From NCBI GenBank assembly GCA_030686995.1, contig CM060708.1:255672044-255736043 (forward strand): a stretch of 64,000 nucleotides of DNA. Reading direction: 5' to 3'. Within the stretch, counting starts at the first letter, position 1, and each line of letters opens with the position of its first letter. Of this stretch, positions 22,479 to 33,537 are shown one piece after another. Source of the stretch: Artemisia argyi. Its lineage: Eukaryota > Streptophyta > Magnoliopsida > Asterales > Asteraceae. The notes beneath the pieces were generated by a model, which made no database searches, had not been told where the DNA came from, and saw only the letters and a list, made by a program, of their open reading frames with translations. The position numbers and the translations under genes are program-made.

Positions 22479-23008
22479 GTTGATACGTGCTCTTTGATTC
22501 TAGTTACTATATGATTCATATTATCACTTGACTCTTCATACTCATTATTTATTTGACTTATGATATTTCTTTAGTTATCGTTGATCTCTTATGCATTTGA
22601 CAGATGATATTCATTTTAGCATGTGCTTATGATTTCCTTTCCCTATACTTTTATACGTTTTGATTATTCGTTTTGTTATATATCTGTTCACTGGCCTTTT
22701 TAAGCTCAGCCGCATTTCTTTTCCTGCAGCAGGTTTTAGGTTGGAAGCTGGATTTGGGTGAAGAGTGCATAGGAGCGTTAGTGGACTACCCAATGTTTAG
22801 AAGCCCATTTACATCTGGATTAGACTTGAATTTGGATTGGATTAGATTTTTGTTTGGATTGTATTTCATCTTGTGTAGAGTTAGTATTTCTTTTGTAACC
22901 TTAGAATACCTTTGTAACTTTATATTTATAAGTCTTCCGCTTGTGTTGTATGTCTTGATTTGGCACCATAATGTGACATTTTGACCCATGTATGGTTGGG
23001 GTGTTACA
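22479..23008. mobile_element. Truncated older LTR remnant
   Basis: The stretch ends GGGGTGTTACA at 23008 and contains the T-rich, AGCTCAGC...CTGCAGCAGGTTTTAGG layout seen before the 3' end of plant Ty3 LTRs. No LTR start is visible on the far side of the young element, so only the right part survives. The 103-aa frame at 22673-22984 is inside this LTR and not considered a gene. Confidence 0.45.
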
Positions 23009-23600
23009 ATTTAAAATATTTCATTTTAAATTAAATAAAAGATGGAGTAAATACTTTTATTCATTTTGGTCGTCCTTTTTAATGTACAATTCTCATTACT
23101 TGTCAGTTTATTAACGTTTTAAGTAAAATACATAGTGGGATGAGGGTTAGGATTACGATTCATACGATGATGACGTGTGCGATGATCTAACAGAAGATTA
23201 ATTGAAAGTCAACTTTTATATTTCAGTTACATTTTGATTTTTTTACGTTGTATGAATAAATTATACGAAACGCTTAACCAATTTAGAATTTTGTAGAGAA
23301 TTTTAACTGTATTTTAAGATTTATAAATTAATGATTTTAAATGTAATTAAGTATTTAAATGTTTAATAGTTTGCATTGTTGTATTTTAATTTAGCAATAT
23401 TACTCATTTATTAAGTTTTCAGGTTTTAAGCAACTTTGTTATTAACTCGGGATCATACTACTCATTTCATCCTGATTTTAATGTTCAAACTATTACTTAT
23501 GTTATGTTAACTTTAATTTCGTTTATAATAAAAGAAGGTGTCAGAAAAGCAATGACATTAATTAAAGAGAAATGATTTTATTTTATTATTTTTTTAACGA
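23009..23600. other. AT-rich spacer
   Basis: Nothing recognisable; the T-rich 3' tail of the adjacent minus-strand LINE may begin near 23590. Confidence 0.5.
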
Positions 23601-23661
23601 CAAATTTATTAAAAACTGGCAATGAGTTAGAAGAAACTACAAATAACAAAGCTAGGATTTT

Positions 23662-24222
23662 TCATCCAAGAGCTCCAATCAAAAGAAGAATTACATCGAA
23701 AGTAAAAGATAACCAAACAATCTCATCAAAGAGAAGATCTAAGCGAGGGTGATTGCTCCCAAACAAGACTTGGTTACGAAACTTCCAAATAGCCCACCAT
23801 GTGATATAACAAACGCCTTCAAACACATCCTTGAACCGCTTAGAGACTCGAGGATTGTTTAACCAAAGAAGCCAATCATCATATGCAGTAAAGTCATGAA
23901 TCTCTAATTCCCACCAATGTGCTACCTTAAGCAATAACCGACTAGCCAAATGACACGAGAAGAAAAGATGCGAAGTAGATTCCACTGTAATACTACAAAG
24001 CAGGCAAATAATAGAGGGAATGTCAAGACCACGAAGAGATAGGTTCAACCTCCTGGGAAGCTTGTCCAAATAAACTTTCCATGCAAAAAAGTTGATCTTA
24101 ACGGGAATAGTTTTAACCCATCTTGTAGGAACATCCATCTTTGCCAGAACAGAATCATCAATAAAATCATGGGCTGATTTCACCAAAAAAAAGCATCTGA
24201 AGAATCCAACCTCCAAATCCAT
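23662..24222 (-). pseudogene. LINE zf-RVT domain fragment
   Basis: 186-aa frame with the reverse-transcriptase zinc-binding domain typical of plant LINE ORF2 C-termini: FLVKSAHDFIDD, then VKTIPVKINFFAWKVYLDKL, RRLNLSLRGLDIPS, a C..C-like pair (ICLLC), HLFFSCHLA and WWAIWKFRNQVLFG. It is downstream of the frameshifted RT frames at 24602-25224 and part of the same dead element. Confidence 0.8.
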
Positions 24223-24601
24223 CTATCACTAATATTAGGGAGCATAATAGAGGAAGTACTTGCAATAAGAAGTTGGAGCTTCTCCTCTTGAATGCCGCCT
24301 CAAGGAGGCCTTCTAAAGGAAGCAGCAAGCGTATGATCAATCAACTTAGAAGGCACACTAGAAAGCTTGTCTGTTTCAACAAATAAAGTCGAGGATACAC
24401 TTGCTTCAAGGGAGAATCCGTGAGCCAAACATCATCCCAAAAAAGACGTTGACAAACCATTAACTACTTTCTTTTTAACAAGGGAAAGAAGATCAATACC
24501 ATTATTAGATAGATTTTTTAATTTGCGAACAATATCAAGTCATGGAGATCTTTTAGAAAAAGTAAGAGGGTTGTCCAAAGCTCCACGAACTCCATGAACA
24601 G

Positions 24602-25224
24602 CTATAATAAAACAGGACCATAAAGAAGAGCCATCCCAAATAAGCCTCCAAATTCATTTTTGAAGAGAAGCGCACGATTAAGAGTAAATAAGCTAGAAAC
24701 ACCAAGCCTTCTATTCTTCTTACAAGCTAAGACTTTCTTCCGACAAATCAAAGAGACCTTCTTCTCTGAATTTTCCACATTGTTGAAATTTTTTCTACAA
24801 ATCGATTCCATTTTACTAAGAACACATTTAGGAACCTTGAAAGAGGACATGTAATATAACCACAATGAACTAAAAACTGATTTAATAAGAGTGAGGCGAC
24901 CCCAATCGAAAGGGCTTTAAGCTTCCATTTTGAAAGTCTAGAAGCTAACTTGGTAACGACATCCTCCCAAGAGCTAAGTCTCGACATAGTACCGCCAAAC
25001 TTAACCCCAAGGTAATTAAAAGGCGTGTGAAACGTTAAGCAAGCAATAGACCTAGCAGTTGAAACCACGACATCATGAGGAATACCAATTCCCATGAGCT
25101 TACTTTTATGGAGGTTGATCTTGAGACCCGAAGCCAAATAAAACCATTTAAGAACATTAAAAATACTCGATAAATTTGATAAACTCCATTTACCAATGAA
25201 AACAACGTCATCTGAATAGAACAA
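24602..25224 (-). pseudogene. LINE reverse transcriptase fragment (frameshifted)
   Basis: Two overlapping frames (24748-25224 and 24602-24865) together cover the end of the RT palm (YSDDVVFIGKW), the GLKINLHKSK strand, FNYLGVKFGG, the W-rich thumb, and YYMSSFKVPK with ICRKNFNN and CKKNRRLGVSSLFTLNRALL. The split between frames near 24880 is a frameshift. Confidence 0.75.
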
Positions 25225-25240
25225 ATTAAAGAGGAATGAT

Positions 25241-25560
25241 ACATTAAAAAAAATCTACAAAATGACGTGTCACTCCTTGATTGGTGTACTTTGTGATAGT
25301 TTTTCTCTATTCTCTCTGATTGAGCCACTCACTCTCTGACACATCATTTGTGGCTGGATTTGTGGATTTGTTTTTCTGGGTCTAGCATTTTCCTAATTAA
25401 AATGTGAATTGGTATTCAATAACAAAAGTTCCATTAATTGCACATATCATTAATTCGATTTTTTTGACAACTTTTGCAGGATAAAGAAAGTATATCATAA
25501 AGCATTTACGCTTTAACCCTAAAAGTTAAATTTTAAATAGCAAAAATCACTGTAATGCCA
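25241..25560. other. Spacer between LINE and Athila-like element
   Basis: No gene or repeat recognised. Confidence 0.4.
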
Positions 25561-25855
25561 GTTTTCTATTAAGGTCATGTTTGGCAACAAGCTTTTAGAA
25601 ACGACAAGCGTAAGCATTTATTTGTTTGACTGATGAGGCGAAAAGTGTTACGCTTTTAGGGGGTCATTTAAGCCCTAAGTCGTGATTATTTGATCAAATA
25701 TTGCCTCAAATCGTTTCTTTTGTCATTTTAGGTACTTTGGAGAAGAAATCTGGAAAAGGAAGCATTTATGACGTTTTTGGAGCGAAAAGTGAAGAAATCG
25801 GCAAAGTCTCCAAATCAAGCTGTAAATAGTACCTGGCGGCATCACGCTTTGCATG

Positions 25856-26083
25856 TGACGGCGTCATGTATTGGCAAAGAGGTGGATAAAAAGTTACACA
25901 AGATGCGCCAGAATGTTTTTGGCATTTAAAGAGTGACGGCGTCACCAAGGCCATCAAGAGCAAAATTACACGTGACGACCAAGAGAGGAATTGTACATGA
26001 CGGCATCAGATCTGGATCTAGGCAATCCGTGAAGAGTATCGGCGGAAAGTTGACGGCGTCAGGATTACAACGTGATGCCGTCA
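25856..26083. promoter_or_regulatory. Cluster of TGACG-N-CGTCA dyads
   Basis: Inverted TGACG half-sites around one base occur at 25856-25866, 25934-25944 and 26051-26061 (TGACGGCGTCA), with variants at 25998-26008 and 26073-26083. TGACG is the core of TGA/bZIP (as-1 type) elements. The cluster ends just before the TATATATA stretch near 26095, a sensible position for LTR promoter elements. Two more copies lie at 28617-28627 and 28639-28649. Confidence 0.5.
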
Positions 26084-27058
26084 GACGCGTAATCTATATA
26101 TATAGTTTTCTAATTTTCATTCATTAGAGAGAGAACTTTTGGGAGAACTTTGGGATAAACCCTAGGTCAAATTTTACAGGGCTTTTCACCCTTCTTTCAT
26201 CCATGTTTCAATAAAGATAAGTCTTCCAATAATAATTCAATATGTCTATGTGTTGTTTGATTCTATCTTATGCTTGTCTTTACTTTAACATGCTAGGCTA
26301 GGTTTGTTTGTGTTTGGTTAGATGTAATGAAACCTAGCTATGGATTGTTGGTTGATTGTTTGTTATTAATTGTATTGGATGAATGATATCGATGTTAGGC
26401 TTAAGAAATCTGGCAGACTTCTAATTGGTAACATGTTTGAATGTCTTAAGAAACATGAATCGGATGTGTACTACGATTTTAATGGTTGTATTTAATGCAT
26501 GAGTGACTACTAAGGAGGCCATGTTAGGATCTAGTTGTCAGCTCGACATAGGAAGAGGTAGAAGCTTATAGAGTTGGGGAAGATCGTACACGGCCCCACG
26601 AATGGTATTAAGGAATATAACCCGTCATCCACGCAATTGTAACAAACTATTCAATTAATGAAAGATAGCCAGGGAGTAGTGAAATCTAAGTAAACACGTT
26701 TCTCTTATTATTGTTTTTCTCAACATTCACTTTCTTGTTATTTTATTTTTATTGCATTTGTAGTTAATTGGGTTAGTTAACTAGTAACTAATTCCGCCCA
26801 CTCTTCCCCCGAGATTTTTACTTGCTTTCCAAAAAACTATAAAAATACAAAAAGAATCATACCTCACTTCTAGACCTAGTTTAATTAAGTTTTGATCCTA
26901 ACGACACTATTCTCCGAGAGAACGATCAATCCCCCGGTACTTGCCACTACACTATACTACATCGACCAGGTACACTGCCTGGTGGGGATTGCAATCTTCT
27001 CAAGATCCCTTGAGAAGTAAAACCTTTTGCAAGGTTGCAAAACCACGCATCAAGTTTT

Positions 27059-27076
27059 TGGCGCCGTTGCCGGGGA
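27059..27076 (+). other. Primer binding site, tRNA-Asp type
   Basis: TGGCGCCGTTGCCGGGGA is complementary to the 3' end of plant tRNA-Asp and is the standard primer site of Athila/Tat-like elements. Confidence 0.85.
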
Positions 27077-27231
27077 ATAGTTATTGTTTAGGTAGAAATT
27101 TCTTTTTATTAGGTCTACTCATTAGATTCCTTTTTAGTGAGATTTTTATTTTCATTTTAGTAGCTTTCTTTAGTCTATCTTTTCTTCGTGTGTTTGTTCG
27201 TACAATCTTCATTGATTATTCCGTTGCCACT

Positions 27232-28182
27232 ATGGAAAACGCGAATCCACACTTTTCACCTAGTGAGGTTGCTTTGTTGCGTGAACAGATTGAGAGTGAG
27301 ATTAGAAAACTTAGAGAACTCAATAGATTGGTTGATATTGAGCATGATTATGCGCTTAATGACCTAGCAATAGCCATAGACTTAGATAAGGAATTAGAAC
27401 CCAATGACTTGGAAATTGTGGAAGATGTTAAGGAAGAAGAAGAGTGGGATCTAGATGATGATTATTTCAATTTATATCCCACTAAGGAGGAAATCACTTA
27501 CTATAATAATCTTGTTGATAATCCTCGGCCCCCTTTTGTTAAGATTGGCCCTAAGATTAAGAGAGGTAACCCTGGGAATGTGAAGATACCATGCATGATT
27601 GGGTATAAAGATATTGATCAAGCCTACATCGATTTCGAATCCCCAATCAACATTATGTCTTCAAGTGTTTATAACGAGATAGTAAAAACAAGACTCGAAC
27701 CTAGGAGAGATATCAAATACCACGGTGGAGTTTGTAATTTTGTTGGGAGAATTAAAGGTTTACATGTCTTTGTTGGGAATTTTACTTACATCGTTGACTT
27801 TATGGTTGTTGAAGACTTGGCTAATGTTATAGATTGTCGCTTATCCCATGTTGTATTAGGTAAGCCATTTGTTGAGGAGTCCAAGTTAAAACACGGTCGG
27901 ATAGAAGGAACGGTCCAATTTTCTAATGAAGTCGACAAGATCACATATAGGATGCCTAATAAAATGAAGGAATTTCGTTATGTGCCTCAACTTGATATGT
28001 ATAACATTAGTGCAATTGAGGACATTAACGAATAAGATAAGAATAAGGGGATGAATTTTGTTTGGGAGAAGATGAGCCTTTACTATAAAAATTGCTTAAC
28101 CCTCGGGCCTAAGTATAGAGTTGACATGGAAATAGTTCAAAGGTTAAGAGAATCGATTGAAAAGTGGGAAAGGAAAACGTAG
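27232..28182 (+). pseudogene. Athila-like ORF with retropepsin-like fold, one in-frame stop
   Basis: The likely start is ATG at 27232 (MENANPHFSPSEV); the upstream open frame from 26941 runs over the primer site. The N-terminal third is a charged, coiled-coil-like and strongly acidic region. The middle (YIDFESPINIMSSSVYNEI, then GRIKGLHVFVGNFTYIVDFM and VVLGKPFVEE) has the layout of the retropepsin-like domain of Athila-type polyproteins, but the catalytic D-[ST]-G is DFE here, so protease activity is not expected. A TAA at 28033-28035 is followed in the same frame by 48 more codons that match the usual continuation (YYKNCLTLGPKY) and a TAG at 28180-28182. No gag zinc knuckle or RT is present. 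Confidence 0.65.
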
Positions 28183-29696
28183 GATGTGACTTTGAGTCTA
28201 GCTAGAAGACTCGTAAATAAAGAAAAGCGCTTCTTGGGAGGCAATCCGTGCTTTATTTGTTTGTTTGTTTGTTTATTTGACTTTATTTGTTTCCGTATGC
28301 ATGTTTTATTTTTATTGTTTGTGGTTCATGTTTCAAAGTAAATTGTGAAAATGCTTTATTTTGTTCTTAACTTCGTCTTGATTACATATAAAGGTATTTT
28401 GCAAAAGATAAATGTAAGGGAAATCTAAATTTGTTTCTAAGAACGAGATTGAACATGAATCACAACGATATTAAACGAATGTGCATATTAGTATTTGTTT
28501 GAGTCAAATGCTTGTATCAAGTCATAATTATGTTTTGCAGGATTTCCAGGAATTAAGGCGTGAGTTTTTTCAGAAATTTTCCGGAAACTTAACATAAAAT
28601 TTCTGCAGGTCACTTCTGACGGCGTCAGGGTTATAACCTGACGGCGTCAAGTGTAAAATTCTGGGAATTTTGCAAGTTTTGTTTTTTCTAAAGGATTCGT
28701 AGAGTTTTTGTTAAATCTTTAGTTTTATAAACTCCAGGAAATCTGCAAATATTCATTCCACAAGCATTATATCTTAATTTGCTTTCTAGGATTTTAGTAT
28801 ATATAGAGTTTGCCGCCGATTTTACGCGAGGTTTGCCATGACTGTTTTCTCAGGTTTAACAGGTTATATTGGACAAGAAGATGATTTATATTTCTGGATG
28901 GAAGCTTTCAACGTTCATTTTCTTGTAGGAAGATCTAACCATGTGATCATATTATCCACACCGAGCGAATCAGGGGAGTATTTGTTTCATTCTTTTACCT
29001 TCATTACTTTTACATCCTTATTATTGAACATTGGAGACAATGTTCAGCCTAAGTGTAAGGGGAGGGTATATGACTATACCTTAGAGAATGCAATTGCAGT
29101 TGATTTTGTTTGTTCAATAGTAGGTGTGCAATAAAACTAAGAGAAACACTTGTTAGGGTAATTTTAGCGCAAAATTTAAATTTTTTTACAACATATAGGA
29201 GTGAAGCTTTAGTCTTAATAAGTGTCTCATGGATAGGAGTTGTATGACTAACACGAAAAATCGTACCACTCAAAATTTTTCACCCCAATATGTGAGGTTC
29301 GCCCCTATATTTGTTAGGAAAAGATACTTATGAGTGTACCGGTAGTATTTAGATTCTAGAACTTGTGTTAGTGATGCATCCCGAGACCGCTAGTGAGACT
29401 ACATTCGTGTAGTTAGGATTTACTACATGATAAGAGGCATTAGGATAACCCTTGTGTTAAACTCGTATCATAATTACTTGACCAATGAAGTCAAGATCAC
29501 TTGACTAATAAAGTCAATTAAATCTCCCACACCTTTGCGATGTACTCATTTTTAGTACACGATACCTCTAGTATACCCCTCCGAGCCTATCTTTTTCGTT
29601 TATAACTTTAAGCATTTTACTTAAAGGAAGAATTTGTTACAATCCACCCCAAATGTACACCCAAATCGCCTTAGCCTTCCTTGTATGCAATCATCT
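28183..29696. other. Non-coding stretch after Athila-like ORF
   Basis: It contains two further TGACGGCGTCA sites (28617-28649) and a TTTG simple repeat at about 28255-28280. The 98-aa frame at 28838-29134 has no recognised domain. No 3' LTR is recognised. Confidence 0.5.
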
Positions 29697-29733
29697 CACT
29701 ACAAGAATCAGGAGAACAGGCGACGAGCATATT

Positions 29734-30122
29734 CCCGTCGACACAATGTCGACGACAATATGCACAAAATGACAAAAAACAAGCTTGACCGAGCCAAGCT
29801 GCGTTGAATTTTTCATATTAATACGTTCCCGTCGACATGTCGACGGTACCATATTGGTCAAACCTTCACACCTTTATTATTGCCATAAGTTGGGCGCAAA
29901 ATTATCCCACCAACGCATTCCCGTCGACATGTCGACGTGAACATATTAACAACGAAACAAATGGTGATTAACGAGTGATTAACGTTAATTAATGTTTTTG
30001 GTTTAACTATCCCATCGACATGTCGACGGGAGAATTTTATTTAATTAACATATAACAAAATACTGGCCAATAAAATGGCGGGGATTTTCCCGCCTGTTTT
30101 TTCCCGTCGACATGTCGACGGG
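29734..30122. repeat. Five CCCGTCGACATGTCGACGGG palindromes at ~92-bp spacing
   Basis: Palindromes begin at 29734, 29828, 29920, 30011 and 30103, spaced 94, 92, 91 and 92 bp. The last is the perfect 20-mer. The fourth has one change (CCCATCGAC), the second and third are shortened by a base or two at the right end, and the first has a 3-bp interruption at the centre. The spacers differ in sequence apart from a CATATT-like motif shortly after several palindromes. Confidence 0.9.
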
Positions 30123-30258
30123 ATTATGCCCCCATATTTTTTTCTTATAAATATTCTCACAAAAATCATTCTCACAAAATCATTCCCGTCTCACTTTACA
30201 CATACATTTTTGATTCTCACAAAACCCGATTGTCAATTTTCACAAATCACAAATAACA

Positions 30259-30678
30259 ATGGACAGTTTAACGTCGGAACAGGAGTGATCAAATGCTTTA
30301 TCACACGAGCTCCTGTATAATGAAATTATAAATCATTGGGGCTATGAAATTTTTGATGAATATGGTTCTTATGCGAACTGTGCACCGTAGCAGAGAGCCC
30401 GGATTCTGGTATGGTTGAGGAAAAAGTCATACTATAGAGAGTATTTGGAAGAGCTAGATGCTGCTGAAGCTCAACGTGTTGCTGAAGCTCAAGCTGCTAC
30501 TGTTGGAGGTGAGGATGAAGCTGAAAGCACGTTTGATGAAGCTGCTGCTGTTGATAATCTGGAAAACAGAATAACAGGTCTTGAAGCTACGTTTGCACAT
30601 CTCAAGGAAATGAGAGCAAGGAAAGGAAGAGAAGGTGCGAGTTCAAGCAAAGCGGGAGGTAGCCGCAAAAAAAAGTAA
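30259..30678 (+). pseudogene. Small CACTA-associated ORF with two in-frame stops
   Basis: ATG at 30259 (MDSLTSEQE) is in frame with the open stretch at 30415-30678, interrupted by TGA at about 30286 and TAG at about 30388. The frame encodes a helical N-terminal part (LYNEIINHWGYEIFDEYGSY), then WLRKKSYYREYLEELDAAEA, an alanine/glutamate-rich segment, a leucine-heptad stretch (LENRITGLEATFAHLKEM) and a basic tail ending in KKK. It resembles hypothetical proteins repeatedly found with plant DNA transposons, but I cannot name a domain. It faces the GRF-type ORF at 31202-31609. Confidence 0.45.
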
Positions 30679-31061
30679 ACATGTTGTTTCATTTGGTTGT
30701 CGAGTTGTTTAGTTTGAGTTGTTTTGTTTGGTTGTCGAGTTGTTTAGTTTGAGTTGTTTCGTTTGATTGTCGAGTTTGTTTCGTTTGATCTTGTTCGTTT
30801 GCTTGTCGAGTTGTTTAGTTTGAATCTGTATGAAAATGTATCTGGTTTACAACTCTTGTGTGGTTTGAATAAAATGTTTGCCTTCGTGTTTGAAGCTAAG
30901 TGTGTGGTGTTTGGGATTGCTTTATAAACTGCTTAGTTACTTACTGCGGATGTTTTGTTAGATTAATAATTACAATCTTGAGTGTTTGGATAAAAGTTTA
31001 CGATTTCTAGTGATTAAGCAGTTTTGAGTGTATCTAATCGTGTGTGGACATTAGTTTTCAC

Positions 31062-31201
31062 AACAACAACAACATTTTATTAAACAACAATAACACAACA
31101 AACAACAACAACAACAACAATAACACAACAAACAACAACAACAATAACACAACAAACAACAAACAACAACAACAATAACAACAACAACAACAACAACAAC
31201 A
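31062..31201. repeat. CAA/CAATAA microsatellite
   Basis: Dense AACAAC repeats with interspersed AATAACAC units between the two convergent ORFs, directly downstream of the stop of the minus-strand ORF. Confidence 0.9.
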
Positions 31202-31609
31202 TTACATACGAAGATTTTCCATGTCACCTAACAGGTTACGGAGTATTGCATCCGACTGACATGCGTAGTCATTGTTGTCGGGATTCATTGCCATTTCAAG
31301 TCTTGCCTCGAGCATCCTGACTCTTGTCTCTAGCACTTGTTTTTGTGCCTCCAACATATTTACCCTAAGATTTTTTTCATGGCAGTTTGTGCACCCAGAA
31401 CCGTGAGATGTTGAAGCAGAAGAAATTACTTGTAATTGTTCATCAAATTCACTCTTCCACATAAAATATCCACATCCATGACCTTTGTCTCTTGGCTTCG
31501 AAAGAGGACATGCATAATACTCCCATCCAAATGTATCTTGTTGATGTGATGTTCTTTTTTTTATATTTCGTGCTCCACAAGTACACATAAAGGGATTATA
31601 TCGCTGCAT
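31202..31609 (-). CDS. GRF-type zinc finger protein with coiled coil (135 aa)
   Basis: The N-terminal half carries a GRF-like zinc-binding motif: CTCG at residues 10-13, FGWEYYACP around 28-36, GHGCGYFMW around 43-51. Spacing and the C.C-G...Y.CP...C..F.W pattern fit the family. A second CTNC-H pair follows (residues 73-77), then a leucine-rich coiled coil (MLEAQKQVLETRVRMLEARL). GRF fingers bind single-stranded nucleic acid in some proteins, but small plant GRF proteins are mostly uncharacterised and often lie near transposons. The frame is intact with a single ATG. It may be an element-encoded or captured gene. Confidence 0.6.
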   Translation of the reverse strand: MQRYNPFMCTCGARNIKKRTSHQQDTFGWEYYACPLSKPRDKGHGCGYFMWKSEFDEQLQVISSASTSHGSGCTNCHEKNLRVNMLEAQKQVLETRVRMLEARLEMAMNPDNNDYACQSDAILRNLLGDMENLRM

Positions 31610-31894
31610 CTGGTTGAGGTTGGGTGGTTTCGAGGTTGTGAGGTTGAGTGGTTTTGAGGATAAGAGGTTGTGAAGTTGTGTGGATAATATACATGTTGCA
31701 CACTCGATTCATAACTATAGCTATGCACCTGTTTTTACTTTACTCGCATAATTCATCAAATTACCAAAGGAAAGAAATGAAAAGATCGATTTCATATTCG
31801 AACACAAATTTTCTAATACACCCGAGCAAGATAACCTTTAACTAATCATACAAACACCAAACACCAACTTTCTTAATTTCTCCAATTAGCTTAT

Positions 31895-32110
31895 GAATCA
31901 CCACCTCCCCTAGAGTAACTGCCACCTCCGCCACCATATCCACGGTCACGACCACCACCATCACCTCCGTATCCACCACCACCGCCTCCGTAACTGCCAC
32001 AACTACCATCACGCCTCCCATAACCACCACCTCCTCCATAAGTCCATAACCACCACCACCGCCATCACGTCTTCCACCACCGCCACCATTTCCACATTTA
32101 AGAAACATGG
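31895..32110 (-). pseudogene. Glycine-rich RNA-binding protein 3' exon fragment
   Basis: The minus strand reads GGGGGRRDGGGGGYG. After a one-base shift it continues GGGGGYGRRDG, GGGGGGYGGDGGGRDRGYGG and GGGSYSRGGGDS to a stop. This is the RRD/YGG/SRGGG style of the C-terminal half of GRP7/8-like glycine-rich RNA-binding proteins. The RRM exon is not seen upstream (higher coordinates), and the frameshift marks it as a broken copy. Confidence 0.55.
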
Positions 32111-33492
32111 AAAGCATATGATATTAGTTGTTAAAACTAACCTAGCATATTAAGCTAAATATAATCCGATTATCCTGGTAGTCTATTCCATCAAAAGGTC
32201 CAAAAATTTTTGAAGCTGTTTTTCCCCAAACCTGAAGCACATAAATTTCGTTAACATTGGCTCATTTAGTTCTTCACAAGTTAATATTTACATTTAAAAT
32301 GTCATCCTGATCTTCTCAAGGAACAATGGGTGATCCACAAACACCCTGTCGACACCTGTCTTATAACAATGGAAAAATCACACCTTTATAGTCTTGGCCC
32401 GAGCCTCGAGCTATGAATATCAAGTCAAACGCTCGGAAAAAAATTAACAAAATGACCACAAAAAGATGACACATAACGAGGTGATACTGTCATCACACGA
32501 TGCCCATTTGCCTGCGTGGTAACACAGATTCACCACAATGTGTCATCAGGAACAAGTTTCTAAGACTCAACATTGTTTTGGTCAACTAATGGGGGTGTTT
32601 GGCATTTAGCTCTAACACTGTGTTCTCGAGTCGAATTAATGGAAGAAATGAAAGAAAGTGAAAAGGTTTACTCCCACATTGTGTTCTTGAGTTTTACTTA
32701 AAGGAAGGAAGTGAAAAGGTTTACTTCCACATAGTATGATTTGGGTGATTTTGGAAGTAAAGTGTTTCCTCCCAAAAGTGGGAAGAAAATGTTTACTCCC
32801 ACTTTACTTCCATTTTCCTTATTATGAAAACTCAACAATACACCGTAAAAAAAATGTCATATGAAATAATCATAATATTATTTAAAAAATTAATAATACG
32901 GAGTAATAAATAAATAATCATAATATTGTAACAAAACATCTGCCGAGTGTCTGATAAATTTTTAGATGTACAATGACCACTAAACTATCAGCTGAGTATA
33001 ATTAGTTTTGTTAAAAACTACTTTTAATTAGCTAAAAAAATGATCATATCAAATAATCAAAGGGTGTTTAGGATTTCCTATTAAAACTAATTTATTCTTT
33101 AAAATTATCAGATAAGGGTGTTTAGGATTTATAATAGTGCCTAGCAGATTTGAGCCATGTGTTAAAAATCTGAGTTTCATCTTGATGTTCTTGATACTTG
33201 TTTAAAATTAAATATAAATTCAATAGGAAATTAAAAATGGGAATGATGAATAGTGTTTTGAAGTTAAGTTTTCATTTGCAAATTTAGCTATTGAAATTTA
33301 GCCAGTAAAATGATGAGAGAATACCCTAAGGGGTGGGGCCACTTAACGAGAGAACTAACGCTCGTTAGCAAAAAGTGCTTCTCGGTGGCTGTTTTGCGAA
33401 AAAAATAAACATTAGTGGTTGTTTTGCAACAAATTTCGTCTTGGGGTAATCTTTGCATTTCGAAAAACATTAAGGACCTAATTTTCAATTTA

Positions 33493-33537
<45 letters not shown>

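Larger units (their letters stand above)
23601..25240 (-). mobile_element. 5'-truncated LINE (L1-type) ORF2 fragment
   Basis: On the minus strand, consecutive frames read through the C-terminal half of an L1-type ORF2. They give the RT active-site region (LFYSDDVVFIG, about 25220), the downstream thumb region (about 25150-24900), the YYMSSFKVPK block (about 24850), the LTDSPLKQVYPR region (about 24420) and the zf-RVT domain (23662-24222). Multiple frameshifts and stops break it, so it is inactive. The usual FADD is FYSDD here. The 3' end is close to a T-rich run at about 23590, compatible with a short poly-A tail. No target duplication was confidently seen. Confidence 0.8.
25561..28182 (+). 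mobile_element. Athila/Tat-type LTR element, 5' part only
   Basis: A tRNA-Asp-type primer site at 27059-27076 is followed by an ORF of the kind found in Athila/Tat-like Ty3 elements. The sequence before it (about 25560-27050, ending GCATCA) has the character of an LTR plus leader, including a TATATATA stretch at about 26095 and a run of TGACGGCGTCA sites. Neither the LTR start nor a second LTR could be located, and no RT or integrase follows, so the element is incomplete. Boundaries are approximate on the left. Confidence 0.6.
29697..31610 (+). mobile_element. CACTA-like element, left end and body
   Basis: CACTACAAGAATC at 29697 is a typical CACTA (En/Spm) terminus. The next 430 bp hold five palindromes spaced about 92 bp apart, as expected for subterminal transposase-binding repeats. 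Two convergent small ORFs follow. I could not find the opposite terminus (TTCTTGTAGTG) before 33700, so the right boundary is a guess placed at the start of the minus-strand ORF. No transposase is visible. Confidence 0.55.

Noticed and set aside
22673..22984. 103-aa hydrophobic ORF
   Set aside because: Lies within an LTR remnant ending GGGGTGTTACA; hydrophobicity comes from T-rich sequence.
28838..29134. 98-aa ORF as an additional retroelement gene
   Set aside because: No recognisable domain, weak context, and no homologous position known to me.
29734..30122. CRISPR-like repeat-spacer pattern (20-bp repeats, ~72-bp spacers)
   Set aside because: Only five copies, spacers too long, and the context is a CACTA terminus in a plant genome.
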